64,000 nt of DNA, taken from Corynebacterium meridianum (GTDB taxonomy: Bacteria; Actinomycetota; Actinomycetes; Mycobacteriales; Mycobacteriaceae). The notes beneath the pieces are model-generated. The model ran no database searches, was not told where the DNA came from, and saw only the letters and a list, made by a program, of their open reading frames with translations. The translations under genes were made by a program, and so were the position numbers. The stretch is from the NCBI RefSeq assembly GCF_016342265.1, contig NZ_JAEIOS010000011.1:620001-684000 (forward strand). The letters run 5' to 3'. Positions 48,144 to 56,449 of this stretch are shown here, piece after piece; position 1 is the first letter of the stretch, and each line of letters opens with the position of its first letter.

Positions 48144-48746
48144 ATGAACACCCACGAAGCGCATGTCACCCAGCGGATTTCCGGGGAAGAATGCGCCACC
48201 CGCGGCATCGACTTCGACTTCACCACCGAGACCCGCGACCGGGCCGCCGCACTGAGGGACGCCACCGCAGCGGCCGCCGCCGCCCGGGGTGTCGCACCAT
48301 CGGAGGTGGCTCTCAAGGTCCACGACGAGATTCCCCTCGACGACTCGGGTTCTGTGGTGGTCCGCGTCTACCGCGATCCGGAGGACGATCACCTGGATCT
48401 GCGGAACCTCATGGTTCCCCGCCTCACGAAGGCGCTCGCCGCTGACCGGGATCTGGTCCGCGCACTGCGCGGTGCCACGACCGCCGGGGACGGTGAACTC
48501 ATCGTCACCATGGCGCTTCCCGATGACCGTCTGTCCGATTGTCTGGCCCAGATCGGCGACGATCAGGCGGTGGCGTTCGGGATGCTCGACAACGGTCGCG
48601 TGCGGTGGCGGGTCTTCGCGGACGTGCCCGGCGCGCCCACCGTGGCATCCCTCGATCTGACTGCGGCCCATCCTCTCGGTGAGTTGGTCCGGGTCACGGC
48701 CCGGGCCGAGGACGAGCGGGGCATCCTCTCGGTTTCCGACCGCTGA
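48144..48746 (+). CDS. Conserved hypothetical protein
   Basis: Not recognised. The 200 residues are acidic and soluble with no TM helix. The central segment VALKVHDEIPLDDSGSVVVRVYRDPEDDHLDL and the C-terminal FGMLDNGRVRWRVFADVPGAPTVASLDLTAAHPLGELV suggest an alpha/beta protein. Base composition matches the core genome, unlike the gene on its left. ATG at 48144, with AAGGA about 12 nt upstream. Confidence 0.65.
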   Translation: MNTHEAHVTQRISGEECATRGIDFDFTTETRDRAAALRDATAAAAAARGVAPSEVALKVHDEIPLDDSGSVVVRVYRDPEDDHLDLRNLMVPRLTKALAADRDLVRALRGATTAGDGELIVTMALPDDRLSDCLAQIGDDQAVAFGMLDNGRVRWRVFADVPGAPTVASLDLTAAHPLGELVRVTARAEDERGILSVSDR

Positions 48747-48829
48747 GCGATCCGGGCCACGTACCATCGGGAGAAGGAACCGGGGTACTCCCCGACGACG
48801 TCGAGCACGGACAGGCAGGGCTAAACACC

Positions 48830-49765
48830 ATGGCACGGAAGATCATCCTCGACTGCGATCCGGGACACGATGACGCGGTGGCCCTGATACTCGCGGCCGG
48901 CAACCCCGAGATTGATCTGGTCGGGGTGACGACGGTGGGCGGCAACCAGACGCTGGAGAAGGTGACCCGGAATGCGCTCGCCGTGCTCCGGGTGGCGGGG
49001 CATCCGGAGATCCCCGTCCACGCAGGCTGTGGGCGACCGCTCGTCCGCGAGGGTGCGGTGGCGGCGCACGTCCACGGTGAATCCGGCCTGGACGGGGTCG
49101 AGCTGCCCGAGATCACGGGCGAGGTCGCGGACGGGCACGCCGTCGACTTCATCATCGACACGGTCATGTCCGCCGAACCGAAAACGATCACGCTGGTCCC
49201 CGTCGGGCCACTGACCAACATCGCCCTGGCGGTACGCAAGGAGCCCCGCATCGTGGAGCGTGTCCGTGAGGTGGTCCTGATGGGTGGTGGTTACAGGACC
49301 GGCAACTGCACGGCGGTCGCCGAGTTCAACGTGCACACCGACCCGGAGGCCGCCCACATCGTGTTCAACGAGGACTGGCCGGTGACGATGGTTGGACTGG
49401 ATCTCACCCACCAGGCGCTCGCCACCGCGGACGTCGAGGAGGAACTCCGGGCTCTCGACAGCGACGCGGCCCGTTTTCTGCTGGGGCTGTTCGGCTTCTT
49501 CCGTCGGGCGTACAGGGACAACCAGGGCTTCGATGATCCGCCGGTGCACGACCCCTGCGCGGTCGCGTACCTCATCGACCCCGGGGTGATGACGACCCGC
49601 ACCGTGCCCGTCGACGTGGAATTGAACGGGTCATTGACCGCCGGCATGACCGTCGCCGATTTCCGGGCACCGGTACCGGAGAGCTGCTCGACCAGGGTCG
49701 CGGTGGAGCTAGACCACCGGCGGTTCTGGGACCTCGTGATCGCCGCGGTCGCCGCGGTCGGATAG
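48830..49765 (+). CDS. Inosine-uridine preferring nucleoside hydrolase
   Basis: A 311-residue enzyme that hydrolyses the N-glycosidic bond of nucleosides. The calcium-binding aspartate cluster DCDPGHDDAVA lies at residues 8-18, followed by VTTVGGNQTLEKVTRNAL, the LVPVGPLTNIALA motif, MGGGYRTGNCTAVAEFNVHTDPEAA and HDPCAVAYLIDP. The substrate range (uridine versus purine nucleosides) cannot be told. The MFS gene that follows 83 bp later could import the nucleoside, but it has its own -10 box. Confidence 0.93.
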   Translation: MARKIILDCDPGHDDAVALILAAGNPEIDLVGVTTVGGNQTLEKVTRNALAVLRVAGHPEIPVHAGCGRPLVREGAVAAHVHGESGLDGVELPEITGEVADGHAVDFIIDTVMSAEPKTITLVPVGPLTNIALAVRKEPRIVERVREVVLMGGGYRTGNCTAVAEFNVHTDPEAAHIVFNEDWPVTMVGLDLTHQALATADVEEELRALDSDAARFLLGLFGFFRRAYRDNQGFDDPPVHDPCAVAYLIDPGVMTTRTVPVDVELNGSLTAGMTVADFRAPVPESCSTRVAVELDHRRFWDLVIAAVAAVG

Positions 49766-49835
49766 CAGTTCCGGTTTCCCCCGGACACTCCCCCTCCCTG
49801 GTTGTCCGGGATCAGTGATCGACTGCACCACGTCC

Positions 49836-49841
49836 TATTGT
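49836..49841 (+). promoter_or_regulatory. -10 box for leaderless MFS mRNA
   Basis: TATTGT ends 7 nt before the ATG at 49849. Confidence 0.5.
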
Positions 49842-49848
49842 CTTCCCT

Positions 49849-51123
49849 ATGGCTGGCAGCGGAGATGAGACGACCCGGGTGACCAGACGCGCGCTCGTGG
49901 TCTGGTTGGCGGCGGTCGCCGTCTACATCACGGCGACGACGGGCCGGACGTCCTTCGGGGTCGCCGGTGTCGCCGCCCTGGAGCATTTCCAGATCGATGC
50001 GTCCCGGGTCGCGGTCTTCACCGCGGTGCAGATCGGCGTCTACTCCCTGGCGCAGATTCCGATGGGGCTCGCGGTCGATCGCTTCGGGCCGCGGCGGATG
50101 CTCGTGGTCGGGGCGCTCATCATGGCCGTAGGCCAGATCATCCTCGGTTCCACCGGTTCCTTCACCGTCGCGGTGTCGGCACGGGTGTTGATCGGGGCGG
50201 GTGACGCGACGGCGTTTCTCTCAGTGCTCCGGATGCTGCCGAATTGGTTCCCGCTGCGCAGAGCACCGTTGATGATGCAGCTGACCTCCGCCCTCGGCCA
50301 GCTGGGGCAGGTGCTGTCCGCGGTCCCATTCGCCGCGATCCTGTACTCGAGAGGCTGGTCGACGGCGTTCGTCTCCCTCGGGGCGTCCGGTCTGATCGTT
50401 GCGGTCGCGGCCTCCCTCGTCATCCGCGATATCCCGGAACCGACCCGGACCGTGCAGGCGGACACTCCCGTGCATCTCGCGGCGGCGCTGCGTAGCGTCG
50501 TCACCCACCCGGCCTGCTGGCAGGGGTTCTTCACCCACTTCACCTGCGTCTTCCCCCAGATAGTGTTCACGCTCATCTGGGGCGTTCCGTTGATGTCCCT
50601 GGGACTCGGTCTGAGCCAGTCGCAGGTCAGCACCGCCCTGGTGGCCAACATGGTGGTCATCATGCTCGCCAGCCCCCTGGCCGGGCTTGTCTCCGGACGT
50701 GCGGGGCGGAGCCGGGATTATCTCGTGTTGACCTCCGCGGTGATCCTCTCCGGTATCTGGGTGTGGTTCCTCTCCCACTCCGAACCACGCGGATACATCG
50801 CACTGATGGCGGTGAACCTGACGATGGCGCTAGTCAGCCCGGCAGGGAACTTCGCCTTTGACACGGTACGTGAGCATGTCGACCGACGGGTACTGGCGGC
50901 GGGTACGGGGCTGGCGAACATGGGCGGTTTCACCGGGGGAATGATCGCGACACAGGGTATCGGGGTACTGCTCGACATCGCCCACACGGGTGGTGTACCG
51001 GACTACGTGTGGTCGGATTTTCAGGTTGCGGGCTGGGCGGCGCTCATCGTGTGGACCGCGGGAATAGGGGGTTTCCTCATGAGCCGCCGTAAGCTGCAGA
51101 AACGTCGCGCCCCGGGTCGTTGA
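49849..51123 (+). CDS. MFS transporter
   Basis: A 424-residue major facilitator with 12 predicted TM helices. The loop 2-3 signature is VDRFGPRRMLVVGAL, and a related motif lies in the second half (GLVSGRAGRSRDYLV). The helix-rich PFAAILYSRGWSTAFVSLGASGLIVAV region resembles nitrate/nucleoside or sugar-acid permeases. Substrate is not assignable. It follows the nucleoside hydrolase on the same strand. ATG 49849 is leaderless. Confidence 0.88.
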   Translation: MAGSGDETTRVTRRALVVWLAAVAVYITATTGRTSFGVAGVAALEHFQIDASRVAVFTAVQIGVYSLAQIPMGLAVDRFGPRRMLVVGALIMAVGQIILGSTGSFTVAVSARVLIGAGDATAFLSVLRMLPNWFPLRRAPLMMQLTSALGQLGQVLSAVPFAAILYSRGWSTAFVSLGASGLIVAVAASLVIRDIPEPTRTVQADTPVHLAAALRSVVTHPACWQGFFTHFTCVFPQIVFTLIWGVPLMSLGLGLSQSQVSTALVANMVVIMLASPLAGLVSGRAGRSRDYLVLTSAVILSGIWVWFLSHSEPRGYIALMAVNLTMALVSPAGNFAFDTVREHVDRRVLAAGTGLANMGGFTGGMIATQGIGVLLDIAHTGGVPDYVWSDFQVAGWAALIVWTAGIGGFLMSRRKLQKRRAPGR

Positions 51124-51275
51124 ACCGCGTCTTCCCGGATGCCGCAGGTGCGTCCGGTCCACGCATCCGGTGAGTGTCCCGGGTGGCACCCCGTTTCCAC
51201 GCCCGGGAACACGTCAACGGCAATTCCTCTACGGTGGGCAGTACTTTTCGTTCATCGCCGACAAGGAGACATCAC

Positions 51276-51695
51276 ATGGAGACCATCTACACCGCAGAAG
51301 CACTCGCGACCGGTGGCGGGCGCGACGGTCACGTCCGCACCACCGACGGAATCGTCGACACGGATCTCGCTCTTCCGAGGGCGATGGGTGGTGCGGAGAA
51401 CGCCCCGAACCCGGAGCTCTTCTTCGCCGCCGGCTACGCCGCCTGCTTCCACGGTGCCCTCCAGCTCGTCGCGGGGAACGAGGGCGCGTCCATCGACGGG
51501 TCCTCCGTCGGCTCACGGGTCAGCCTCGGCAAGGACGACGAGGGGTTCGCCCTCGCCGTCGAGATCGAGGTCCACATCCCGGACATGGATCTCGACTCCG
51601 CTCAGAAGCTCGCCGACACCGCGCACACGGTCTGCCCGTACTCCCGGGCGACGAGCGGGAACATCGAGGTCACGGTCACCGCCGTCGAGGACTAG
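51276..51695 (+). CDS. ohr: Ohr/OsmC-family organic hydroperoxide reductase
   Basis: A 139-residue thiol peroxidase. The two redox cysteines are present: AACFHGAL (peroxidatic, about residue 57) and HTVCPYSRAT (resolving, about residue 121). NPELFFAAGYAACF is the family signature. It detoxifies organic peroxides using lipoylated protein partners in other bacteria. AAGGAG lies 7 nt before the ATG at 51276; the frame is open further upstream without support. No OhrR (MarR-type) gene is adjacent. Confidence 0.93.
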   Translation: METIYTAEALATGGGRDGHVRTTDGIVDTDLALPRAMGGAENAPNPELFFAAGYAACFHGALQLVAGNEGASIDGSSVGSRVSLGKDDEGFALAVEIEVHIPDMDLDSAQKLADTAHTVCPYSRATSGNIEVTVTAVED

Positions 51696-51730
51696 ACCCC
51701 GCGCCGGCTGTCTCCCGGGGCCGTGGAAGG

Positions 51731-52399
51731 ATGGATGTACGTGACATGGGTTCCCTCGGACAGCGCGAATCAACCGACCGGATCATCGTTCTCACGGTGG
51801 TGTTCGTCCTGGCCACCGCCGCAGCGACGGTTCTCACCTCCGCGTGGCGTGGTCCCGCGATAGGCTGGGCCACCGCAGCGACGGTCTGGGACCTGATGGT
51901 CTGGCGCTCGGTCGGACGACTCGACCCCGCCGGTTCCCGGGAGCATGCCCGAGCCAGAGGTGTCCCCCACAGAGTCCACACGATCCTGCTCAATGCGGCG
52001 ACCATCGCCGCCACGGTGACCGTGGGTCTGTTGATCTACGACTCGACCCGTGTTCACGGTGACGAGCGGATCCTGTTGTCCCTGTTCGGATTGATCGCGG
52101 TGTGTGCCACGTGGACATTCGTCCATCTGCTGTTCATGCTGCAGTATGCCTCTCAGCACTACTCGGATCACGCCGACGGGGACACCGGTCGGGGAATCGA
52201 CTTCAATCAGCCCGAGGCTCCCCGGTACACGGATTTCGCGTACACCGCCTTCACATTCGGAATGACCTACGCGGCGTCAGACACCTCATTCACGGCACCG
52301 GAGATTCGGCGAACCGCACTCGTTCACGCCTTCTATTCCTTCTATTTCGGAACGGCGGTCACTGCGACGACGGTCAATCTCGTCGTCTCCCTGTTCTAG
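51731..52399 (+). CDS. DUF1345 membrane protein
   Basis: A 222-residue membrane protein of the DUF1345 family with about six TM helices. Typical segments are LLFMLQYASQHYSD, FNQPEAPRYTDFAYTAFTFGMTYAASDT and RRTALVHAFYSFYFGTAVTATTVNLV. No function is known. The start is uncertain: ATG 51731 (MDVRDMGSLGQ) has GAAGG directly before it, and ATG 51746 is in frame. It converges with nrdG, 6 bp between stops. Confidence 0.85.
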   Translation: MDVRDMGSLGQRESTDRIIVLTVVFVLATAAATVLTSAWRGPAIGWATAATVWDLMVWRSVGRLDPAGSREHARARGVPHRVHTILLNAATIAATVTVGLLIYDSTRVHGDERILLSLFGLIAVCATWTFVHLLFMLQYASQHYSDHADGDTGRGIDFNQPEAPRYTDFAYTAFTFGMTYAASDTSFTAPEIRRTALVHAFYSFYFGTAVTATTVNLVVSLF

Positions 52400-52405
52400 G
52401 ATCGG

Positions 52406-53071
52406 TCACGCCGGCAGCCGGTAGACGCCCTCAGGGTCGACGTTCCGGGCCTGCTGCACAACCAGATCGAACCCGTGTGCCGCGACCAGTTCCCTCAATT
52501 CACCGAGGTTCCGGTCCACGACTCCACCCCGCCAGACAGTGGTACGTACCTGCACCTCCATACCGGTTCGGAGCGCCGTCTCAGCGACCAGACCGAGCGC
52601 TGTGGCGGACCGCTCCGCCACAGCGGAGGTGCAGCCGACGACGGAAGGCAGATCCGCCGGAAGCGCCTTGACGTCCAGCCCGATCCATTCCGGCCGGGTC
52701 AGCTCATCGTCCAGGAGCGCCGCGAGTCGTGCCGGTGCGTATCCGCAGGTGTGCAACCCGACCGGAAATCCGCGGCGGTGTGCCTCCCGGATCGCCCCGG
52801 GAAGCGCCCGGTGCATGGTGGGTTCTCCACCACTGATGACCAGACCGTCGAGCAGACCGCGGCGGCACTCCATCAACTCCAGAGCCTCCCCGAACTCATG
52901 TGAACCGGTGCCCACGTCCTGCAGGGACGGGTTGTGGCAGTAGACGCACCTCCACGGACATCCCTGCGTGAACACCGTCGCGGTGAGACGGCCGGGCCAG
53001 TCCGTCGCGGAGAACGGGATGATCCCCGCGACCGGCAACCCTGGCCCCTCGCCCTCCGGCTCCTTGGTCAC
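52406..53071 (-). CDS. nrdG: Anaerobic ribonucleoside-triphosphate reductase activating protein
   Basis: A 221-residue radical SAM enzyme that makes the glycyl radical on NrdD. The cluster motif is FTQGCPWRCVYCHNPSLQ (CX3CX2C), with ISGGEPTMH following. GTG start at 53071 overlaps the nrdD stop in a GTGA arrangement. A longer frame upstream lies within nrdD and is rejected. The domain is the NrdG/PflA type with the N-terminal PFSATDWPGRL segment. Confidence 0.93.
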   Translation of the reverse strand: MTKEPEGEGPGLPVAGIIPFSATDWPGRLTATVFTQGCPWRCVYCHNPSLQDVGTGSHEFGEALELMECRRGLLDGLVISGGEPTMHRALPGAIREAHRRGFPVGLHTCGYAPARLAALLDDELTRPEWIGLDVKALPADLPSVVGCTSAVAERSATALGLVAETALRTGMEVQVRTTVWRGGVVDRNLGELRELVAAHGFDLVVQQARNVDPEGVYRLPA

Positions 53072-54885
53072 AGCACCGGTTCCGCGAAGTACGTCCGCTC
53101 GCGGAACTCCCCCTTCTTCCCCGTGTTGAAGCTCGACACCGGGCGGAAGTAGCCCATGACGCGGGTCCACATCTCGGTTGTCTCCCCGCAGTGCCCACAC
53201 GTCGGGTGTTCACCGGAGAGGTAACCGTCGTTCGGGCAGATGGAGAAGGTTGGCGTGATGGTGATGTACGGCAGCCGGAAAGTCTCCAGCGCCCGCCGTA
53301 CAAGGGTGGAGCAGGCGTCCCCGGAGCTCATCTCGGCCCCCATGTAGAGGTGCAGGACGGTGCCTCCGGTGTACTTGACCTGCAGATCCTCCTGCTGGGA
53401 GAGGGCGGCGAACGGGTCCGGTGTGTGATCGACCGGCAGTTGGGATGAGTTGGTGTAGTAGGGCTCGGCGGCTGTTCCGGCGTGGATGATCCCATCGCCG
53501 AACCGCCGGATGTCCTCCCGTGCGAACCGGTGGGTCGCCCCTTCCGCGGGCGTGGCCTCGAGGTTGTAGAGGTGCCCGGTCGCCTCCTGCGCCTTCACCA
53601 GAAGGGAGTTGATGTGATCGAGGAGGCGTGCGACCTGGGCGTGCCCCTGCGGATCGGTGATGTCGTAGGCGTCACCGGTGAAGTTCCGGATCATCTCGTT
53701 GCACCCGTTGACGCCGATGGTCGAGAAGTGGTTGTCCAGGCTCGGCAGCCAGCGTCGGGTGTGGGGGTACAGGCCGACGTCGATGAGCTCCGCGATCGTC
53801 GCGCGGCGCCGCTCGAGCGTGTCGACGCCGAGGTCGACCAGGCGCTCCACCTCGGTGAGGAGTGCTTCCTCGTCGCCGGCAAACCGGTGTCCGAGGCGCG
53901 CGCAGTTGAGGGTGACCACGCCGATGGACCCCGTCTGCTCGGCGGATCCGAAGAGTCCGTTGCCACGGGCGAGGAGCTCGCGCAGATCCAGTTGGAGCCG
54001 ACAGCACATGGAGCGGATCTGGCCGGGATCAAGCTCGGAGTTGATGAAGTTCTGGAAGTAGGGCAGGCCGTAACGCGCGGTCATGTCGAACAGCCGACGG
54101 GCGTTGTCGCTGTCCCAGTCGAAGTCGCGGGTGATGTTGTAGGTGGGGATCGGGAAGGTGAACACCCGGTCGTCGGCGTCCCCCTCCGCCATCACCTCGA
54201 CGAAGGCGCGGTTGATCAGATCCATCTCCGCACCGAGTTCACCGTAGGTGAAGTCCATGACCTCTCCACCGATGAACGGATGGTCCTCGGCGAGATCTCC
54301 GGGGCAGGTCCAGTCGAAGGTGAGGTTGGTGAAAGGGGTCTGCATCCCCCACCGGCTCGGCACGTTGAGGTTGAAGACGAACTCCTGCAGGAGTTGCTTC
54401 AGCTGCGGGTAGTCGAGGCCGTCGATCCGCACGAACGGTGCCATGTAGGTGTCGAAGGAACTGAACGCCTGGGCACCGGCCCACTCATTCTGGAGCGTGC
54501 CGAGGAAGTTGACGATCTGTCCGCAGGCCGATGAGAAGTGCTTCGGCGGTGCGGAGCTCACCGAGCCGGGTACTCCCCCGAACCCCTGTTCCAGCAGCTG
54601 CCGGAGCGACCATCCCGCGCAGTAACCGGCGAGCATGTCGAGGTCGTGGATGTGGATGTCGCCGTCGCGGTGGGCCGCCGCGGCGTCGGGGCTGAACACC
54701 TCGCTCAGCCAGTAGTTCGCCACCACCTTCCCGGTGGCGTTCAGCATCAGCCCGCCCAGGGAGTAGTCCTGGTTGGCGTTGGCGTTGACCCGCCAATCGG
54801 CGCGGGAAAGGTACTCGGTGACCGTGCTAACGGGATCGACCGGGTCGGCGGCGTGGCTCACGTTGGGAGGGAGGAATGTGCTCAT
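53068..54885 (-). CDS. nrdD: Anaerobic (class III) ribonucleoside-triphosphate reductase
   Basis: A 605-residue glycyl radical enzyme that makes deoxyribonucleotides without oxygen. Seen: NANANQDYSLGGLMLNATGK, HIHDLDMLAGYCAGW, conserved active-site Cys in KHFSSACGQIVNFLG, TGSIGVVTLNCARLG, FSTIGVNGCNEM, a zinc site (CPNDGYLSGEHPTCGHC) and the glycyl radical loop RVMGYFRP at the C-terminus. Start ATG 54885 (MSTFLPPNVSHA); a GTG three codons earlier is possible. It indicates growth or survival without oxygen. Two NrdR-like boxes and a palindrome precede it. Confidence 0.95.
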   Translation of the reverse strand: MSTFLPPNVSHAADPVDPVSTVTEYLSRADWRVNANANQDYSLGGLMLNATGKVVANYWLSEVFSPDAAAAHRDGDIHIHDLDMLAGYCAGWSLRQLLEQGFGGVPGSVSSAPPKHFSSACGQIVNFLGTLQNEWAGAQAFSSFDTYMAPFVRIDGLDYPQLKQLLQEFVFNLNVPSRWGMQTPFTNLTFDWTCPGDLAEDHPFIGGEVMDFTYGELGAEMDLINRAFVEVMAEGDADDRVFTFPIPTYNITRDFDWDSDNARRLFDMTARYGLPYFQNFINSELDPGQIRSMCCRLQLDLRELLARGNGLFGSAEQTGSIGVVTLNCARLGHRFAGDEEALLTEVERLVDLGVDTLERRRATIAELIDVGLYPHTRRWLPSLDNHFSTIGVNGCNEMIRNFTGDAYDITDPQGHAQVARLLDHINSLLVKAQEATGHLYNLEATPAEGATHRFAREDIRRFGDGIIHAGTAAEPYYTNSSQLPVDHTPDPFAALSQQEDLQVKYTGGTVLHLYMGAEMSSGDACSTLVRRALETFRLPYITITPTFSICPNDGYLSGEHPTCGHCGETTEMWTRVMGYFRPVSSFNTGKKGEFRERTYFAEPVL

Positions 54886-54904
54886 GCCCGTCACTCTAAG
54901 CCCG

Positions 54905-54924
54905 TAATGACACTGGTGTCATTA
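54905..54924. promoter_or_regulatory. Perfect palindrome just upstream of nrdD
   Basis: TAATGACAC-TG-GTGTCATTA, two 9-bp arms with a 2-bp centre, 20 bp before the nrdD ATG. It fits neither FNR nor NrdR consensus. It is probably an operator or the 5' UTR stem. Confidence 0.55.
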
Positions 54925-54944
54925 TTCGAACGTCATTGTGAGAA

Positions 54945-54991
54945 ACACGATATACACGCCCCGAATGGGTCACAGGCACAATATATGGACC
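54945..54991. promoter_or_regulatory. Tandem NrdR-like boxes upstream of nrdDG
   Basis: ACACGATATACACGCC (54945-54960) and GCACAATATATGGACC (54976-54991) match the 16-bp NrdR consensus acaCwAtATaTwGtgT in 10 and 11 positions. They lie exactly 31 bp apart, three helical turns, the usual spacing of paired NrdR boxes. Confidence 0.55.
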
Positions 54992-55344
54992 ATAGGGCCA
55001 CTCGTCCGCCCTCGATAGATCTGCGATTGCCCAGCACGCGCGAGCGGCTGCGGACCCCATCCGTTGTGGCGGCGGCACCCGGCCGAGCCGACACCGGCGA
55101 GGACATCCACCGCCCCGGGGACAGGACACACACTTGTCCGATACCCACGATCCGGGGCCCGGCAACCGGATACACCGGATCCCTCGTGGGTGTTCCCGTT
55201 GTCGACGCGTGCGCCCGGGACGCCCGATCATCCGGAAGCCGGCCCCGACATCGATGGCGGAGGGCCGGCTCATCGCCGGTAGCGCGTTCTCGTGGGACCG
55301 GGATCGCTGGGCAACCGAGGTTGACCTGCTGTCGGAGTCCTGTC

Positions 55345-56080
55345 TCAGGATCCGGTGACAGTGGTTGTCCAGCCTCGTTGACTGCCTGCCCCATGACCAT
55401 CTCGAATCCGACGGTGATCAACCGTCCGGGTCACCTCGTGCCGCCGTCGGCGGTGGTCAGTCTCCTCGATCCAGATCACGATCGCGACCCGCAGCTCCCC
55501 ACGGGTGCGTCATCGCCGACAACCGGCCATATCTTCCATCGCCTGAGAGCTACGACGTCATCCAATGCAGTGACGGCCAGGCAGGCTTGCCTGCACGAGT
55601 CGATGAGAGAAACCCACGATCCTCTCCCGAGAACATGTCCCTGACCACACAAAGGGCGCCCCTTCCCCGAGCGGCGTTCTGCACGGAGATCCCCGTGACC
55701 CGCACCTGGTTCGGCGCCCCGGCACGGAGCCGGAACCCCGAGAGGTCGCCACGGACGGGCGGTCCGGCACGTCGGTTCCTGCCGCAGCCAGGTCCCCCGA
55801 ACACCGTCCACCCCGGTTCGCCCGATGGAAAGCCCCGACTCGATGGTGGTGGTTCCAGACTGCTCACAGGTGTCGATGCGGTGCTGCCGGAGCCACTTAT
55901 TCAACGTCACCGGCTGACACCGCACCCCCGGTAGCCCGCCCCACCGTGACGCCGTCCGCACGACTGTGGGGCACACACCACGTCACAGCGGAACTTTTCC
56001 GGGATACGCCCCGGCGAACTGGCATCCCTCCAGCCGGTCCCACCGGGCCGACCATCTCGAATGTGCCCCATCCCCGCATC
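55345..56080 (-). pseudogene. IS3-family element remnant, copy A
   Basis: A decayed insertion sequence. From the right end the minus strand reads OrfA pieces (RIPEKFRCDVV; VTLNKWLRQHRIDTCEQSGTTTIES). After a deletion come OrfB pieces in shifting frames (GAPNQVRVTGISVQ; ALCVVRDMFSG; SIDSCRQACLAVTALDDVVALR) and a C-terminal FEMVMGQAVNEAG. At least three frameshifts and one internal deletion make it non-functional. Its right-end sequence (56020-56075) matches that of copy B. Confidence 0.8.
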
Positions 56081-56098
56081 AGATCCGCGGTCCGTATC

Positions 56099-56335
56099 TT
56101 ATGCGGATACCGCTTTGGTGCGGTGTGTATTTCTTCTGTTGATCGCCTGTTTTTGCCGTTCGTGGCCTCGCCAGAACAGGTACCCCACGGGGCCTGCAAC
56201 CGGAACGTAGAGCACGATGAGCCCAAAGAAGATGGTGTGGGTCAGGTCTCGGCGATCGCGTAGAAGAATAATGAGGACCACGAGGTGGCCGGTGATGAGG
56301 GCCGAAACCGAAGCGGCCATGATTCCATCGCTCAC
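56099..56335 (-). CDS. Small two-TM membrane protein (PLDc_N-like)
   Basis: A 78-residue protein between two IS3 relics. Two TM helices (about 5-27, ASVSALITGHLVVLIILL, and 35-55, TIFFGLIVLYVPVAGPVGYLFW) are joined by RDRRDLTH, and the tail is basic. The PVAGPVGYLFWRG segment resembles the N-terminal domain of cardiolipin-synthase-type proteins. Codon use is AT-richer than the surroundings. GTG at 56335 or ATG at 56320 could start it. It is an intact small gene or a fragment of a larger transferred one. Confidence 0.45.
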   Translation of the reverse strand: MSDGIMAASVSALITGHLVVLIILLRDRRDLTHTIFFGLIVLYVPVAGPVGYLFWRGHERQKQAINRRNTHRTKAVSA

Positions 56336-56449
56336 CGAAGGTACCAGCGGTGACTACCCGTCCAGGTGCATACCGGCATACCTCCCGATTACATGTGCGG
56401 TGGTCACCTTCCATGGTATCGGCATCCGCGAGCGAGCATTCGGGTCTGC

